A program made the translations under genes and the position numbers. A DNA stretch of 27,013 bases from Chloroflexota bacterium (GTDB lineage: Bacteria; Chloroflexota; Anaerolineae; UBA3071). The stretch lies in assembly GCA_014383605.1 (NCBI GenBank), contig JACNHM010000345.1:1-27013 (forward strand). The letters are read 5' to 3'. The notes below the pieces were generated by a model that ran no database searches, had not been told where the DNA came from, and saw nothing but the letters and a program-made list of their open reading frames with translations. Positions 7,606 through 15,190 of the stretch are shown piece after piece (within the stretch, counting starts at the first letter, position 1; each line of letters begins with the position of its first letter).

Positions 7606-7974
7606 ATGATGGAGTATAAAGGCTATCTATCCCGTGTTGAGTTTGATGATGAGGCCAACATCTTTCACGGAGAAGTGATCAACATCCGAGATGTGATCAC
7701 TTTTCAGGGGAAGACAGTAGATGAACTCCGCAAGGCCTTTGAAGATTCTGTGGAAGACTACGTGGCCTTTTGTGCCGAGCGAGGGGAAGAGCCATGCAAG
7801 CCTTTTTCGGGTCGGTTCACATTACGCCTTTCGCCGGAGCAACACCGCAAAATCATTCTTGCCGCTGAGAAGGCTGGAAAGGGCGTAGAGGTGTGGGCAG
7901 CAGAGGCTCTTACTCAGGTCGCGAGCGTAAGAACTGGTTCTACTGCGGGGCGGATGGAAGACTCCCCCTGGTGA
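7606..7974 (+). CDS. HicB-family antitoxin-like protein, no HicA partner
   Basis: The protein has 122 residues. MEYKGYLSRVEFDDEANIFH followed by GEVINIRDVITFQGKTVDEL is the partial RNase-H-like HicB N-domain. The C-terminal RFTLRLSPEQHRKIILAAEKAGK fits the ribbon-helix-helix / Arc-like DNA-binding tail found in this class. HicB normally neutralises the HicA mRNA interferase and represses its own operon. No HicA-sized ORF lies next to it; the 149 bases upstream hold no recognisable gene. ATG 7606 follows AGGAG by 7 bases; a second ATG is at 7609. It may be an orphan regulator or a remnant. It interrupts the hydrogenase gene order. Confidence 0.8.
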   Translation: MMEYKGYLSRVEFDDEANIFHGEVINIRDVITFQGKTVDELRKAFEDSVEDYVAFCAERGEEPCKPFSGRFTLRLSPEQHRKIILAAEKAGKGVEVWAAEALTQVASVRTGSTAGRMEDSPW

Positions 7975-8049
7975 AAGCCATAGAGAGGGTGAAGATGGAG
8001 AGTCAATCACCAGATAGGAGGTTTTCAGTATCTTGGATTGGAGGGCAGC

Positions 8050-8412
8050 ATGGAACTGGAAAGTTACTTTGAATTCCTGAGTCCGGACGACATTCGTCTC
8101 AAAGGGACGCGGGTAGGAATTGAGACCGTCATAAGCGACTACCTGCAAGGCGCCAGCCCCGAGGAAATCGCCGCGCGCTATCGCACGCTGACGCTGGAGC
8201 AAGTCTACGCGACCATCACCTACTACCTGCACAATCGGGAACAGGTGGAGCAATATCTGGCCAATTGGCGTGCCCAGGCCGAGGCCGCCTGGCAGGAGCA
8301 ACAACGCAACCCGCCGCTGTATGTCGTGGAACTGCGCGAGCGGATGGCGCGCAAGCGGGCTGAGATCATCGCCGAGAAGGGACTGGAGTATTTCGCCGGT
8401 TTGCAGACATGA
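8050..8412 (+). CDS. DUF433 antitoxin-like protein
   Basis: The protein has 120 residues. RLKGTRVGIETVISDYLQGA, then SPEEIAARY and TLEQVYATITYYLHN, is the DUF433 winged-helix-like pattern, commonly paired with a PIN-like toxin. GGAGGG four bases before ATG 8050 selects this start over the in-frame TTG at 8038. The C-terminal 50 residues (many Arg, Glu and Ala) probably form the toxin-binding helix. The stop overlaps the next start as ATGA. It is expected to bind DNA and repress the pair while neutralising the downstream toxin; this is inferred from the family. Confidence 0.8.
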   Translation: MELESYFEFLSPDDIRLKGTRVGIETVISDYLQGASPEEIAARYRTLTLEQVYATITYYLHNREQVEQYLANWRAQAEAAWQEQQRNPPLYVVELRERMARKRAEIIAEKGLEYFAGLQT

Positions 8413-8774
8413 CGCGCTTACGTTTCCTGCTCGACGAGCACGTAGACTGGGCCATCCAGCGCGGGCTCTTGCGTTTTGCAGCCGAGATAGATGTACTGGC
8501 AGTGGGTCAGCCGCTGGCGCCACCTAAAGGCACACCTGACCCGGATATCCTGCGCTGGATTGAACAGACCGGCTACGTCCTCGTCACCCAGAATCGGCGC
8601 ACGATCTCTGAGCATTGGACTGCCCATTACGCTGCTGGTGGGCAGGCGCCGGGTGTCTTCTGGCTACGGCCGGGTGCCGGCATCGGCGCGGTGATCCAGG
8701 ATCTGTATTTGCTGTGGGCAACAACCACCGCTGAGGAATGTCAGAATTGGCTGCTATATCTACCTCTTGAGTAA
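8409..8774 (+). CDS. DUF5615 PIN-like toxin
   Basis: The protein has 121 residues and begins TRLRFLLDEHVDWAIQRGL, the DUF5615 signature with acidic Asp-Glu near the N-terminus. It continues with TPDPDILRWIEQTGYVLVTQNRR, where a PIN-type nuclease usually has a further acidic residue; here the last position is Asn, a common variant. The family is regarded as the toxin half of DUF433 pairs, with RNase activity presumed from the PIN fold. It overlaps the antitoxin by 4 bases (ATGA). Its stop codon merges into the AAAGGA ribosome binding site of the hydrogenase large subunit, so expression of that gene may depend on read-through from this TA pair. Confidence 0.75.
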   Translation: MTRLRFLLDEHVDWAIQRGLLRFAAEIDVLAVGQPLAPPKGTPDPDILRWIEQTGYVLVTQNRRTISEHWTAHYAAGGQAPGVFWLRPGAGIGAVIQDLYLLWATTTAEECQNWLLYLPLE

Positions 8775-8786
8775 AAGGACAACGAT

Positions 8787-10259
8787 ATGAGTAGAAAAAT
8801 CAGCATAGATCCGATCACGCGCCTCGAGGGTCATGGCCGTATTGATCTGTTCCTGAACGAGGAGGGAGGGCTGGAGAATGCCTACCTGGTCGTCCCTGAG
8901 CTACGGGGCTTTGAGAAGTTCTGTGAGGGTCGCCCCGTCGAGGAGATGCCGCGCCTCACGCAGCGCATCTGTGGTGTATGCCCCATCGCGCACCACATGG
9001 CAGCGGCCAAGGCAGGCGACGCGGTCTACCACGTCGAGATTCCACCGGCGGCCCGCAAGCTCCGCGAACTGATGAACTCCGCCTTTTTCGCTGCCGACCA
9101 CGCTATCCACTTTTACGCGCTGGCCGGGCCGGACTTCGTCGTCGGCCCCGACGCGCCCAAGGCCGAGCGCAACATTCTGGGCGTCATCCGCAAGGTAGGC
9201 AAGGAGACCGGCGGGCGGGTGATGCAGCACCTGCGCGAGAATCACGAGATCACCGCCATCATCGGCGGGCGTTACATCCATCCAGCCGGCGCGCTCATCG
9301 GCGGCGTCAGCAAGCCCCTCACCGAAGAGGAACGGGGGGAGATCGTCGAGCGCGCCAGGCGGTCGGTCGAGTTTGGCCAGTTCTCGCTTGGTCTATTCGA
9401 CGACGTCGTGCTGAAGAACAAAGCCTACCTTGATATGATCCTGAGCGATACGTTCACCCACCGCACCTACTACATGGGGCTGGTTGATGAGGACAACAAG
9501 GTCAATTTCTACGACGGTAAGGTGCGCGTCGTGGGGCCCGACGGCAAGGAACTGGTCAAGTACTCTCCTGACGAGTACCTCGACGTGGTGGCCGAGCACA
9601 TCGAGCCGTGGACCTATCTCAAGTTCCCTTACCTCAAGGCCGTGGGTTGGAAGGGGTTGGTTGATGGCCCTGACAGCGGGGTCTACCGTGCCACACCCCT
9701 CAGCCGGCTCAACGTCTCAGATGGGATGGCGACGCCGCTGGCCCAGGCCGAGTACGAGCACTTTTTCGACACGCTGGGCGGCAAACCGGTCCACGCGACG
9801 TTGGCGATGCACTGGGCGCGGCTTATCGAGATGCTCTACGCTGCCGAGCGGACGCTGGAACTGGCCGAAGACCCGGAGATCACCAGCCCCGACGTCAGGA
9901 CGATTCCCACCGAGACACCCGACGAGGGTGTAGGTATCGTCGAGGCGCCGCGCGGCACGCTGACCCACCACTACGTCACCGACGAGCGCGGCATTCTCAA
10001 GAAGGTCAATCTCATCGTCGGCACGACCAACAACTACGCGGCCATGGGCATGTCAATCAAAAAGGCGGCGCAGGGGCTTATCCAACCCGGCAAGCCGGTG
10101 GACGATGCCATCCTCAATACGATAGAAATGGCCTTCCGCGCCTACGATCCCTGTTTGGGATGCGCCACCCACGCGCTGCCAGGGCAGATGCCGCTGACTG
10201 TCAATATCTATGATCATGAGGGGACTCTGGTGAGAAGCCTGAGCAGAGATGGGGCCTAA
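8787..10259 (+). CDS. mvhA: [NiFe] hydrogenase large subunit, group 3c type (MvhA-like)
   Basis: The protein has 490 residues. The N-terminal L1 motif [11 protein letters not shown] (about residues 62-72) and the C-terminal L2 motif DPCLGCATH (about 454-462) supply the four Cys ligands of the Ni-Fe site. Both L2 positions are Cys, not Sec. The extension after CATH is the kind of tail removed by a maturation endopeptidase; that gene is not in the window. The early [10 protein letters not shown] is also canonical. It oxidises H2 and passes electrons to MvhG and MvhD. ATG 8787 has AAAGGA 6 bases upstream. The gene is separated from mvhG by 1.3 kb, while the next gene starts at or just after its stop. 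Confidence 0.92.
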   Translation: MSRKISIDPITRLEGHGRIDLFLNEEGGLENAYLVVPELRGFEKFCEGRPVEEMPRLTQRICGVCPIAHHMAAAKAGDAVYHVEIPPAARKLRELMNSAFFAADHAIHFYALAGPDFVVGPDAPKAERNILGVIRKVGKETGGRVMQHLRENHEITAIIGGRYIHPAGALIGGVSKPLTEEERGEIVERARRSVEFGQFSLGLFDDVVLKNKAYLDMILSDTFTHRTYYMGLVDEDNKVNFYDGKVRVVGPDGKELVKYSPDEYLDVVAEHIEPWTYLKFPYLKAVGWKGLVDGPDSGVYRATPLSRLNVSDGMATPLAQAEYEHFFDTLGGKPVHATLAMHWARLIEMLYAAERTLELAEDPEITSPDVRTIPTETPDEGVGIVEAPRGTLTHHYVTDERGILKKVNLIVGTTNNYAAMGMSIKKAAQGLIQPGKPVDDAILNTIEMAFRAYDPCLGCATHALPGQMPLTVNIYDHEGTLVRSLSRDGA

Positions 10260-10299
10260 GCGAGGCTACATTGTTGTTAAGGTTGTTAAGGAGAAGTTG

Positions 10300-10617
10300 T
10301 TGAACGAAGAAATCATCCGGCAGATAATGGATATCGAAAAGCAAGCACAGGCAGCCCACGACGAGGCCCAGCGTGAGGCGGCGCGCATCGTGGAGCAGGC
10401 GGAGAAGGAGGCCGATCGCATCGCCAGGCAAGCCGAGGAGAAGGCGCAGGAAGAGGCGCAGCGCCTGCTCGAGGAGGCCAGAGGGGGAGCGCAACAAGAA
10501 CGGGAGCGCATCCTCAGCCACACACGCGAGGAACTCCGACAGATCAAGGAGCAGGCGCAGGGTCACCTGGATGAGGCCGTCCGCTACGTGCTGAACCGCG
10601 TGGTGGGGCGGGAGTAG
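10300..10617 (+). CDS. V/A-type ATPase peripheral-stalk subunit G/H-like
   Basis: The protein has about 105 residues, nearly all predicted to form one long charged coiled coil (EKQAQAAHDEAQREAARI and RIARQAEEKAQEEAQRLLEE). This is the pattern of the peripheral-stalk subunit that pairs with subunit E. The start is uncertain. A TTG at 10300 has AAGGAG six bases upstream and gives MNEEIIRQIMDIEKQAQ, close to the usual N-terminus. An ATG at 10249 in the same frame would overlap the mvhA stop by 11 bases but has a weak ribosome binding site and adds 17 atypical residues. Either choice places it in the run from hydrogenase to ATPase. Confidence 0.75.
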   Translation: MNEEIIRQIMDIEKQAQAAHDEAQREAARIVEQAEKEADRIARQAEEKAQEEAQRLLEEARGGAQQERERILSHTREELRQIKEQAQGHLDEAVRYVLNRVVGRE

Positions 10618-10622
10618 GCAGC

Positions 10623-11687
10623 GTGTTGCAGGCGGACGTTCGCTCCTACGCCATCATCCACGCCAGGGTGCGGGCGCTCTATGCCAGGCTGTTGACGATG
10701 GAGACATGGCATGGGCTGTATGAAGCGCAGGATCTTGGCGCCCTTCTTGACATCCTGGCTGAAACGGTGTATCGTCCCTATCTCGATATTGGGGAGCGTG
10801 AACTGACGCCCCGACGCGCTGTCTACCAGATTAAGGGCCATCTGACTGACGCTTACCTCAAGGTCATCCATCTATCGCCGGAACCGGGGCGCCAGTTACT
10901 CATCCAACTGTGGCGTCTCTTCGAGGTGGACAACCTCAAAGCCATCCTGCGCGGTATCGAGACCGATACGTCGTGGCGCCAGGTGCGGTTCACACTCTTT
11001 CCAACGGGAGAGGAGACTGTCCTGCCCGGGGAGGAGATGTTCGAGGCGGGCGGCCTGCCTCAGGCTATCGAGTGGCTGCGCGGTACGCCCTACTACGACA
11101 CACTCAGCCACGCTCTGGAGCGCTACAGAGCCGAGCAGAGCCTCTTTCCATTGGAAGTGGCGCTTGATCTGGATTATCATCGCGAACTGTGGCGCGACGT
11201 CAACCAATTGACTGGTCTGGATCGCGAACACGCGCTGCGATTGGTGGGTGGTATAATTGATATGAACAACCTGCTGTGGGCAATCCGCTACCGCGTCTAC
11301 CACTACCTTTCCGAGGAGGAGATCATCAACTACACCCTCCCCTTCGGGTACCGCGTACACGACCGGGACATCCGCGCCATTGCCGCTGGCGCGAGCATTG
11401 CAGCGATTGTGAGTCGTCTCTATCCGGAGATTGAGAATGTCGGGGCACTCCTGGAACAGCCTCGCGCTGGCCTGGCAGAGCTGGAGCGCCAACTGCAATG
11501 CCATATCATGCGGGAATGTCACAACACCTTCATCGGCTACCCATTTCACATCGGCATTCCGGTGGCCTATGTGCTGCTGAATGAACAGGAGATCCGCGAT
11601 TTGACCGTTTTGATTGAGGCCAAGGCGTCGCACGTCCCAGTCCAGACGTACTCCTCGCTGCTGTTGGTGCAGCCTTTGGCCCGATAG
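10623..11687 (+). CDS. atpC: V/A-type ATPase subunit C (d-type central-stalk adaptor)
   Basis: The protein has 354 residues, the usual length for the bacterial/archaeal C (d) subunit. It shows the family's helical repeats, for example RVRALYARLLTMETWHGLYE near the N-terminus, RLFEVDNLKAILRG near the first third, and NNLLWAIRYRVYHYLSEEE in the middle. Subunit C couples the central rotor to the membrane K ring. GTG 10623 is taken as the start, with GGGAG upstream and only five bases after the G/H stop. The gene precedes subunit I here, a departure from the common G-I-K-E-C-F-A-B-D order. Confidence 0.85.
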   Translation: MLQADVRSYAIIHARVRALYARLLTMETWHGLYEAQDLGALLDILAETVYRPYLDIGERELTPRRAVYQIKGHLTDAYLKVIHLSPEPGRQLLIQLWRLFEVDNLKAILRGIETDTSWRQVRFTLFPTGEETVLPGEEMFEAGGLPQAIEWLRGTPYYDTLSHALERYRAEQSLFPLEVALDLDYHRELWRDVNQLTGLDREHALRLVGGIIDMNNLLWAIRYRVYHYLSEEEIINYTLPFGYRVHDRDIRAIAAGASIAAIVSRLYPEIENVGALLEQPRAGLAELERQLQCHIMRECHNTFIGYPFHIGIPVAYVLLNEQEIRDLTVLIEAKASHVPVQTYSSLLLVQPLAR

Positions 11688-11757
11688 CGAGCTTGAGACG
11701 AGCCCTGAACTGGCTGGTCGCAGCCCGCTGGAGCGAAGTTACCGCTCAGGAGACTCT

Positions 11758-13716
11758 ATGTTTCGGCCGCAAGCCATGAGCCAAATGGAATTAGTGGTAC
11801 CGGAGCACGATATCGTGTCTGTTACCGAAGCGCTCGCCGATCTGGGCGTGTTTCACCAGATTGACGCCAGTTACCTGAGGACCCGGGATGGTACGCAGCC
11901 GGCTGAGTACTGGCAGGAGCGAGCGACGACCTTCACGGCGCTGGAGCGGCGCACATTGGGTGTGATGCGGGTGCTGGGGGTCTCTGAGGGCGAACTGCCA
12001 CCTACCGAGGAGATGCATTCCATCGAGCCAGACGTGGTGCGCACGGCCCTGGAGAACCTGGAAAGGGAAACCCAGAGCTGTGTCCGAGAGTGGGAGGAAG
12101 AGCGCCAGAAGTTGGAACGATTACAGGGTTACATCCGCCAATTGGAGCCCCTTCAGGGCCTGGAGATCAAAATCGAAACACTGCGCGCTCTGCGCTACGT
12201 CTTCCTTCTGCTGGGCACCATGCCTACCCCCAACCTGGAGCGGTTGCAGACCAGCCTGGCGCGCATTCCCTCGGTGCTGCTGATGCTGCGGCGCGACGAT
12301 CACCTGGCGGTCGTGGCGCTTTTTGGCAGCCAGCGAGATTCTGAGATCCTGGAACGCGCTGCCCACAGCGCCTACCTTAATCCGATCAACCTGCCAGAGG
12401 TGTACCGCGGCACCCCTGGTGAGATCATACAGACCTTGAATGTCGGGAGCGCGCGCGCCCGTCAACGCATCAGTGAGTGTAAGGCGGAGATCGAAAAGCT
12501 TCACCAGGCACGTGTCCCGCAGCTCCGCAACCTGCTGTGGCGGGTTCGGGCCAGCCGGGTTTTGGCAGAGGCGATCGGGCGGTTCGGACGGCTGCACTAC
12601 ACCTACTTGATCCTCGGCTGGGTGCCTACGCAACAGATTGATCGTTTCCGCCGCGAGTTGGAGCATATCTCGGACAAGGTGCTGATTGAGGTGCGGGAAC
12701 CCCATGGCCGAGAGGCAGCAGAGGAGGTCCCCACCGCCCTCCACAATCCGCCCCTCCTGCAAGGCTTCCAACAACTGGTGACCAATTATGGGGTTCCTAG
12801 CTACAGTGAGATTGACCCCACCCCACTCCTGGCGCTGACCTTTCCCCTCATTTTTGGCATCATGTTTGGCGATGTGGGGCATGGGTTGGTGCTTGCCCTG
12901 CTGGGCCTGCTGCTGGCCAGCGGTGGAGTGCGCTCCCTGCGGCAGATGCGTGGCCTGGGCTCACTGGTCGCCCTCTGCGGCCTCACCTCGATACTCTTCG
13001 GCTTTCTCTACGGCAGTGTTTTCGGGATGGAGCATCTTCTGCCGCCCCTCTGGCTGCGTCCCTTGGAAAACATCACCGACATCCTGCTGATGGCGATCGC
13101 CATCGGAGTCGTGCTGCTGAATGTGGGCTTCGTTTGTAACCTCATCAATGCCTGGCTGATACGAGATTGGGGACGCCTTCTGTTCAGTCCCAGCGGCCTG
13201 GCGGGGGTAGTGCTTTACTGGTCCTTGATTGGTCTGGTGGCATCTGCTTTTGTGAAGGAGTTCCCGCTGAGTTCGTCGGTGTTTGCAATCGTCGCCCTCC
13301 TCGGAGGGCTGGGGGTGACGCTGTCGGGGGTATTGGGACGCCTGCTCCAGCGCGAGCGTCCGCTTTTTGAGGGAGGCGTGGGGGCCTATCTGGTCCAGGC
13401 CCTTTTCGAGCTGTTTGAGACGGTGATCAGCTTCATGAGCAATAGCCTTTCGTACGTGCGTATGGGGGCCTTTGCCGTGGCCCATGGCGGTTTGAGCGCG
13501 GTGGTGTTCATCGTGGCTGGGCTGCTCAGCCCCTCCCATGGACCCGCCTATTGGCTGGTGGGGGTCCTGGGCAATCTGGTGATCATCGGCTTTGAGGGCC
13601 TGATCGTGGGCATCCAGACCATGCGTCTGGAATACTATGAGTTCTTCAGCAAGTTTTTCACCGGCGAAGGAGTACGCTACCGTCCGCTGACCCTGATCCA
13701 AGAGGCGAAGGGCTAG
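11758..13716 (+). CDS. atpI: V/A-type ATPase subunit I (a-type stator)
   Basis: The protein has 652 residues. The first half is soluble and rich in coiled coil (peripheral-stalk binding). From about residue 355 there are repeated hydrophobic segments (ALTFPLIFGIMFGDVGHGLV and others) making the ion half-channels. SNSLSYVRMGAFAVAHGG places the essential membrane Arg at 568. This subunit faces the K ring and carries the ion path. ATG 11758 is chosen because AGGAG lies five bases upstream and MFRPQAMSQMELVV is a normal N-terminus; the open frame extends back into the C gene without a better start. It begins 70 bases after the C stop. Confidence 0.9.
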   Translation: MFRPQAMSQMELVVPEHDIVSVTEALADLGVFHQIDASYLRTRDGTQPAEYWQERATTFTALERRTLGVMRVLGVSEGELPPTEEMHSIEPDVVRTALENLERETQSCVREWEEERQKLERLQGYIRQLEPLQGLEIKIETLRALRYVFLLLGTMPTPNLERLQTSLARIPSVLLMLRRDDHLAVVALFGSQRDSEILERAAHSAYLNPINLPEVYRGTPGEIIQTLNVGSARARQRISECKAEIEKLHQARVPQLRNLLWRVRASRVLAEAIGRFGRLHYTYLILGWVPTQQIDRFRRELEHISDKVLIEVREPHGREAAEEVPTALHNPPLLQGFQQLVTNYGVPSYSEIDPTPLLALTFPLIFGIMFGDVGHGLVLALLGLLLASGGVRSLRQMRGLGSLVALCGLTSILFGFLYGSVFGMEHLLPPLWLRPLENITDILLMAIAIGVVLLNVGFVCNLINAWLIRDWGRLLFSPSGLAGVVLYWSLIGLVASAFVKEFPLSSSVFAIVALLGGLGVTLSGVLGRLLQRERPLFEGGVGAYLVQALFELFETVISFMSNSLSYVRMGAFAVAHGGLSAVVFIVAGLLSPSHGPAYWLVGVLGNLVIIGFEGLIVGIQTMRLEYYEFFSKFFTGEGVRYRPLTLIQEAKG

Positions 13717-13742
13717 GCGGCCTCAGGTTGCCTATTTGAATG

Positions 13743-13766
13743 ACCCTTCGGAACCTTCGCAAGGGT
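13743..13766 (+). other. Intercistronic hairpin before the proteolipid gene
   Basis: ACCCTT (13743-13748) and AAGGGT (13761-13766) form a six-base stem with a 12-base loop between subunits I and K. No T-run follows, so it is not a terminator. The K subunit is needed in many copies, and its leader has an unusually strong AAGGAGGAGA site. A role in mRNA stability or translation is an inference. Confidence 0.35.
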
Positions 13767-13792
13767 TGCATAGTTGCATAAAGGAGGAGATA

Positions 13793-14230
13793 ATGATTGT
13801 GGTGCTTGTTTTCGCTATCGCACTGATGGTCGTGGTTCCAGCAGTGGCATTGGGGTTTTCACCGCAGGGGCTCTCCCGCACGCAGAGAGCCCGCCGGTGG
13901 GTAGATGGGCTCACCCTCGTCAACATTATTGTGATCCTGATGGCCGTCGGAGCGGGCCTGGTTTGCCTGTTTGCGCCAGCGGAAGTTCAGGCCGCTGGGC
14001 CAAGCCAGGCGGACGCTGCGGGTGACCCCTACGCCTCATTGGCTGCTGCGCTGGCCGCGGGCATAGCCTGCATTGGCGCGGGCCTCGCCGTCAGCAGCAC
14101 CGGCTCGGCGGCCATCGCTACCATCGCCGAACGGCCAGAGACCTTCGGGCGGGCGCTCATTTTCGTGGGTCTGGCCGAAGGAATTGCCATCTACGGGCTG
14201 ATCATCGCCTTCATGATTCTCGCCCGCTAG
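13793..14230 (+). CDS. atpK: V/A-type ATPase proteolipid subunit K
   Basis: The protein has 145 residues and is strongly hydrophobic. The last two helices form the c-type hairpin: ASLAAALAAGIACIGAGLAV, a polar turn with AERPETFGR, then ALIFVGLAEGIAIYGLIIAF with the ion-binding Glu129. Ahead of this hairpin are a signal-like helix (residues 1-22) and another hydrophobic segment (about 41-62), so the protein is longer than a minimal two-helix proteolipid. Glu129 is followed by Gly, not Ser/Thr, and the partner helix lacks Gln, so the site looks proton-type rather than sodium-type; this is an inference from motif. AAGGAGGAGA immediately upstream of ATG 13793 sets the start. Confidence 0.88.
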   Translation: MIVVLVFAIALMVVVPAVALGFSPQGLSRTQRARRWVDGLTLVNIIVILMAVGAGLVCLFAPAEVQAAGPSQADAAGDPYASLAAALAAGIACIGAGLAVSSTGSAAIATIAERPETFGRALIFVGLAEGIAIYGLIIAFMILAR

Positions 14231-14254
14231 AACAGCCAAAGCTGGGGAACCTCC

Positions 14255-14560
14255 ATGAAACCATTGGTCATCGGCAGCCTGGATGCAGTTTTGGGCTTTG
14301 GCCTGGTTGGTGTCCATGGACAGGTTGTGACCACCGCCCAGGAAGTCAACCAGGCCCTCGATGAGGCGCTGCAGGATCCCGAGGCAGGCATCATCCTGGT
14401 CACCGAGGGTGTGGCGGAGCTGATCCGCCCCCGAATGGACCAGTTGATGATGCGGAGCACGGTCCCGTTGGTGGTGGAGATTCCAGGGCCGGAGGGTCCC
14501 TGCCCTGACCGGCCATCGCTGAATGAGGTGATCCGACGGGCTATCGGAGTGAAACTATGA
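14255..14560 (+). CDS. atpF: V/A-type ATPase subunit F
   Basis: The protein has 101 residues, normal for the F subunit. LVIGSLDAVLGFGLVGVHG at the N-terminus and EAGIILVTEGVAELI in the middle are the family's alternating Rossmann-like strands and helices; VVEIPGPEG is the usual late loop. F binds the central shaft subunit D and modulates catalysis. The ATG at 14255 follows CTGGGGAACC, a weak ribosome binding site, 24 bases after the K stop. Confidence 0.85.
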   Translation: MKPLVIGSLDAVLGFGLVGVHGQVVTTAQEVNQALDEALQDPEAGIILVTEGVAELIRPRMDQLMMRSTVPLVVEIPGPEGPCPDRPSLNEVIRRAIGVKL

Positions 14561-14587
14561 CGTCAGTTGTGATCATGGGTTCGAGTC

Positions 14588-15190
14588 ATGAGCCTTAAAG
14601 ATCTGTCGCGTGGGGTGCTGGGCGAAGCACAAGCCGAAGCGCGTCAGGTCCTCGAAGATGCCCGCGCGAGGGCAGAAAGTATCCGCCAGGAGGCTCAGAG
14701 GCAAGCTGAGGCCCGGCGAAAAGAGGTTCTGCAGCGCGCCAGGCGTGAGGTCGAACCAGTTCGCAGCCAGGCGGTGGCCGCTGCACAACTGGAAGCCCAA
14801 AAGCTGAGGCTTGCGTCCCGCGAGGAATTGCTGAACCAGGTCTTCTCCGCGGCGCGAGAAGAACTCAAATCCGCTCCACAGTGGCCAGATTACCCTGACA
14901 TCTTGCGCCATTTGATCGGCGAAGCCGCGGCTAACTTGGCCGTTGAAGAGCTCATTCTCCACGCTGATGCGCAGGCACAGAAGGTCCTGAGCGATGCTTT
15001 CCTGGCCGAAGCAGGCGGGCAATTGGGCGTATGCCTGAGGCGGGGTGAACTTCTGAATGAGGGCGTCGGCATCGTTGCGGAGACGCCTGATGGCCACCGC
15101 CGCTACCAGAACACGCTGGAAGCCCGGCTGCGACGACTCCAGGAGTCGCTGCGCGCACCCGTCTATCGCTTGCTGAGGGGGGATACGTGA
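14588..15190 (+). CDS. atpE: V/A-type ATPase subunit E (peripheral stalk)
   Basis: The protein has 200 residues. The first about 85 are a highly charged coiled coil (ARARAESIRQEAQRQAEARR), and the rest forms the globular head that contacts subunits A and B, including the late GVGIVAETPDGHRRYQNTLE segment typical of the family. E pairs with G/H to form the stator. No strong ribosome binding site precedes ATG 14588. The stop overlaps the GTG start of subunit A by 4 bases (GTGA), indicating coupled translation. Confidence 0.88.
   Translation: MSLKDLSRGVLGEAQAEARQVLEDARARAESIRQEAQRQAEARRKEVLQRARREVEPVRSQAVAAAQLEAQKLRLASREELLNQVFSAAREELKSAPQWPDYPDILRHLIGEAAANLAVEELILHADAQAQKVLSDAFLAEAGGQLGVCLRRGELLNEGVGIVAETPDGHRRYQNTLEARLRRLQESLRAPVYRLLRGDT

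Noticed and set aside
13736..13792. Longer N-terminus for subunit K starting at 13736
   Set aside because: A very strong AAGGAGGAGA lies immediately before ATG 13793, and the upstream codons include the hairpin and repeat GTTGCATA sequence typical of an untranslated leader.
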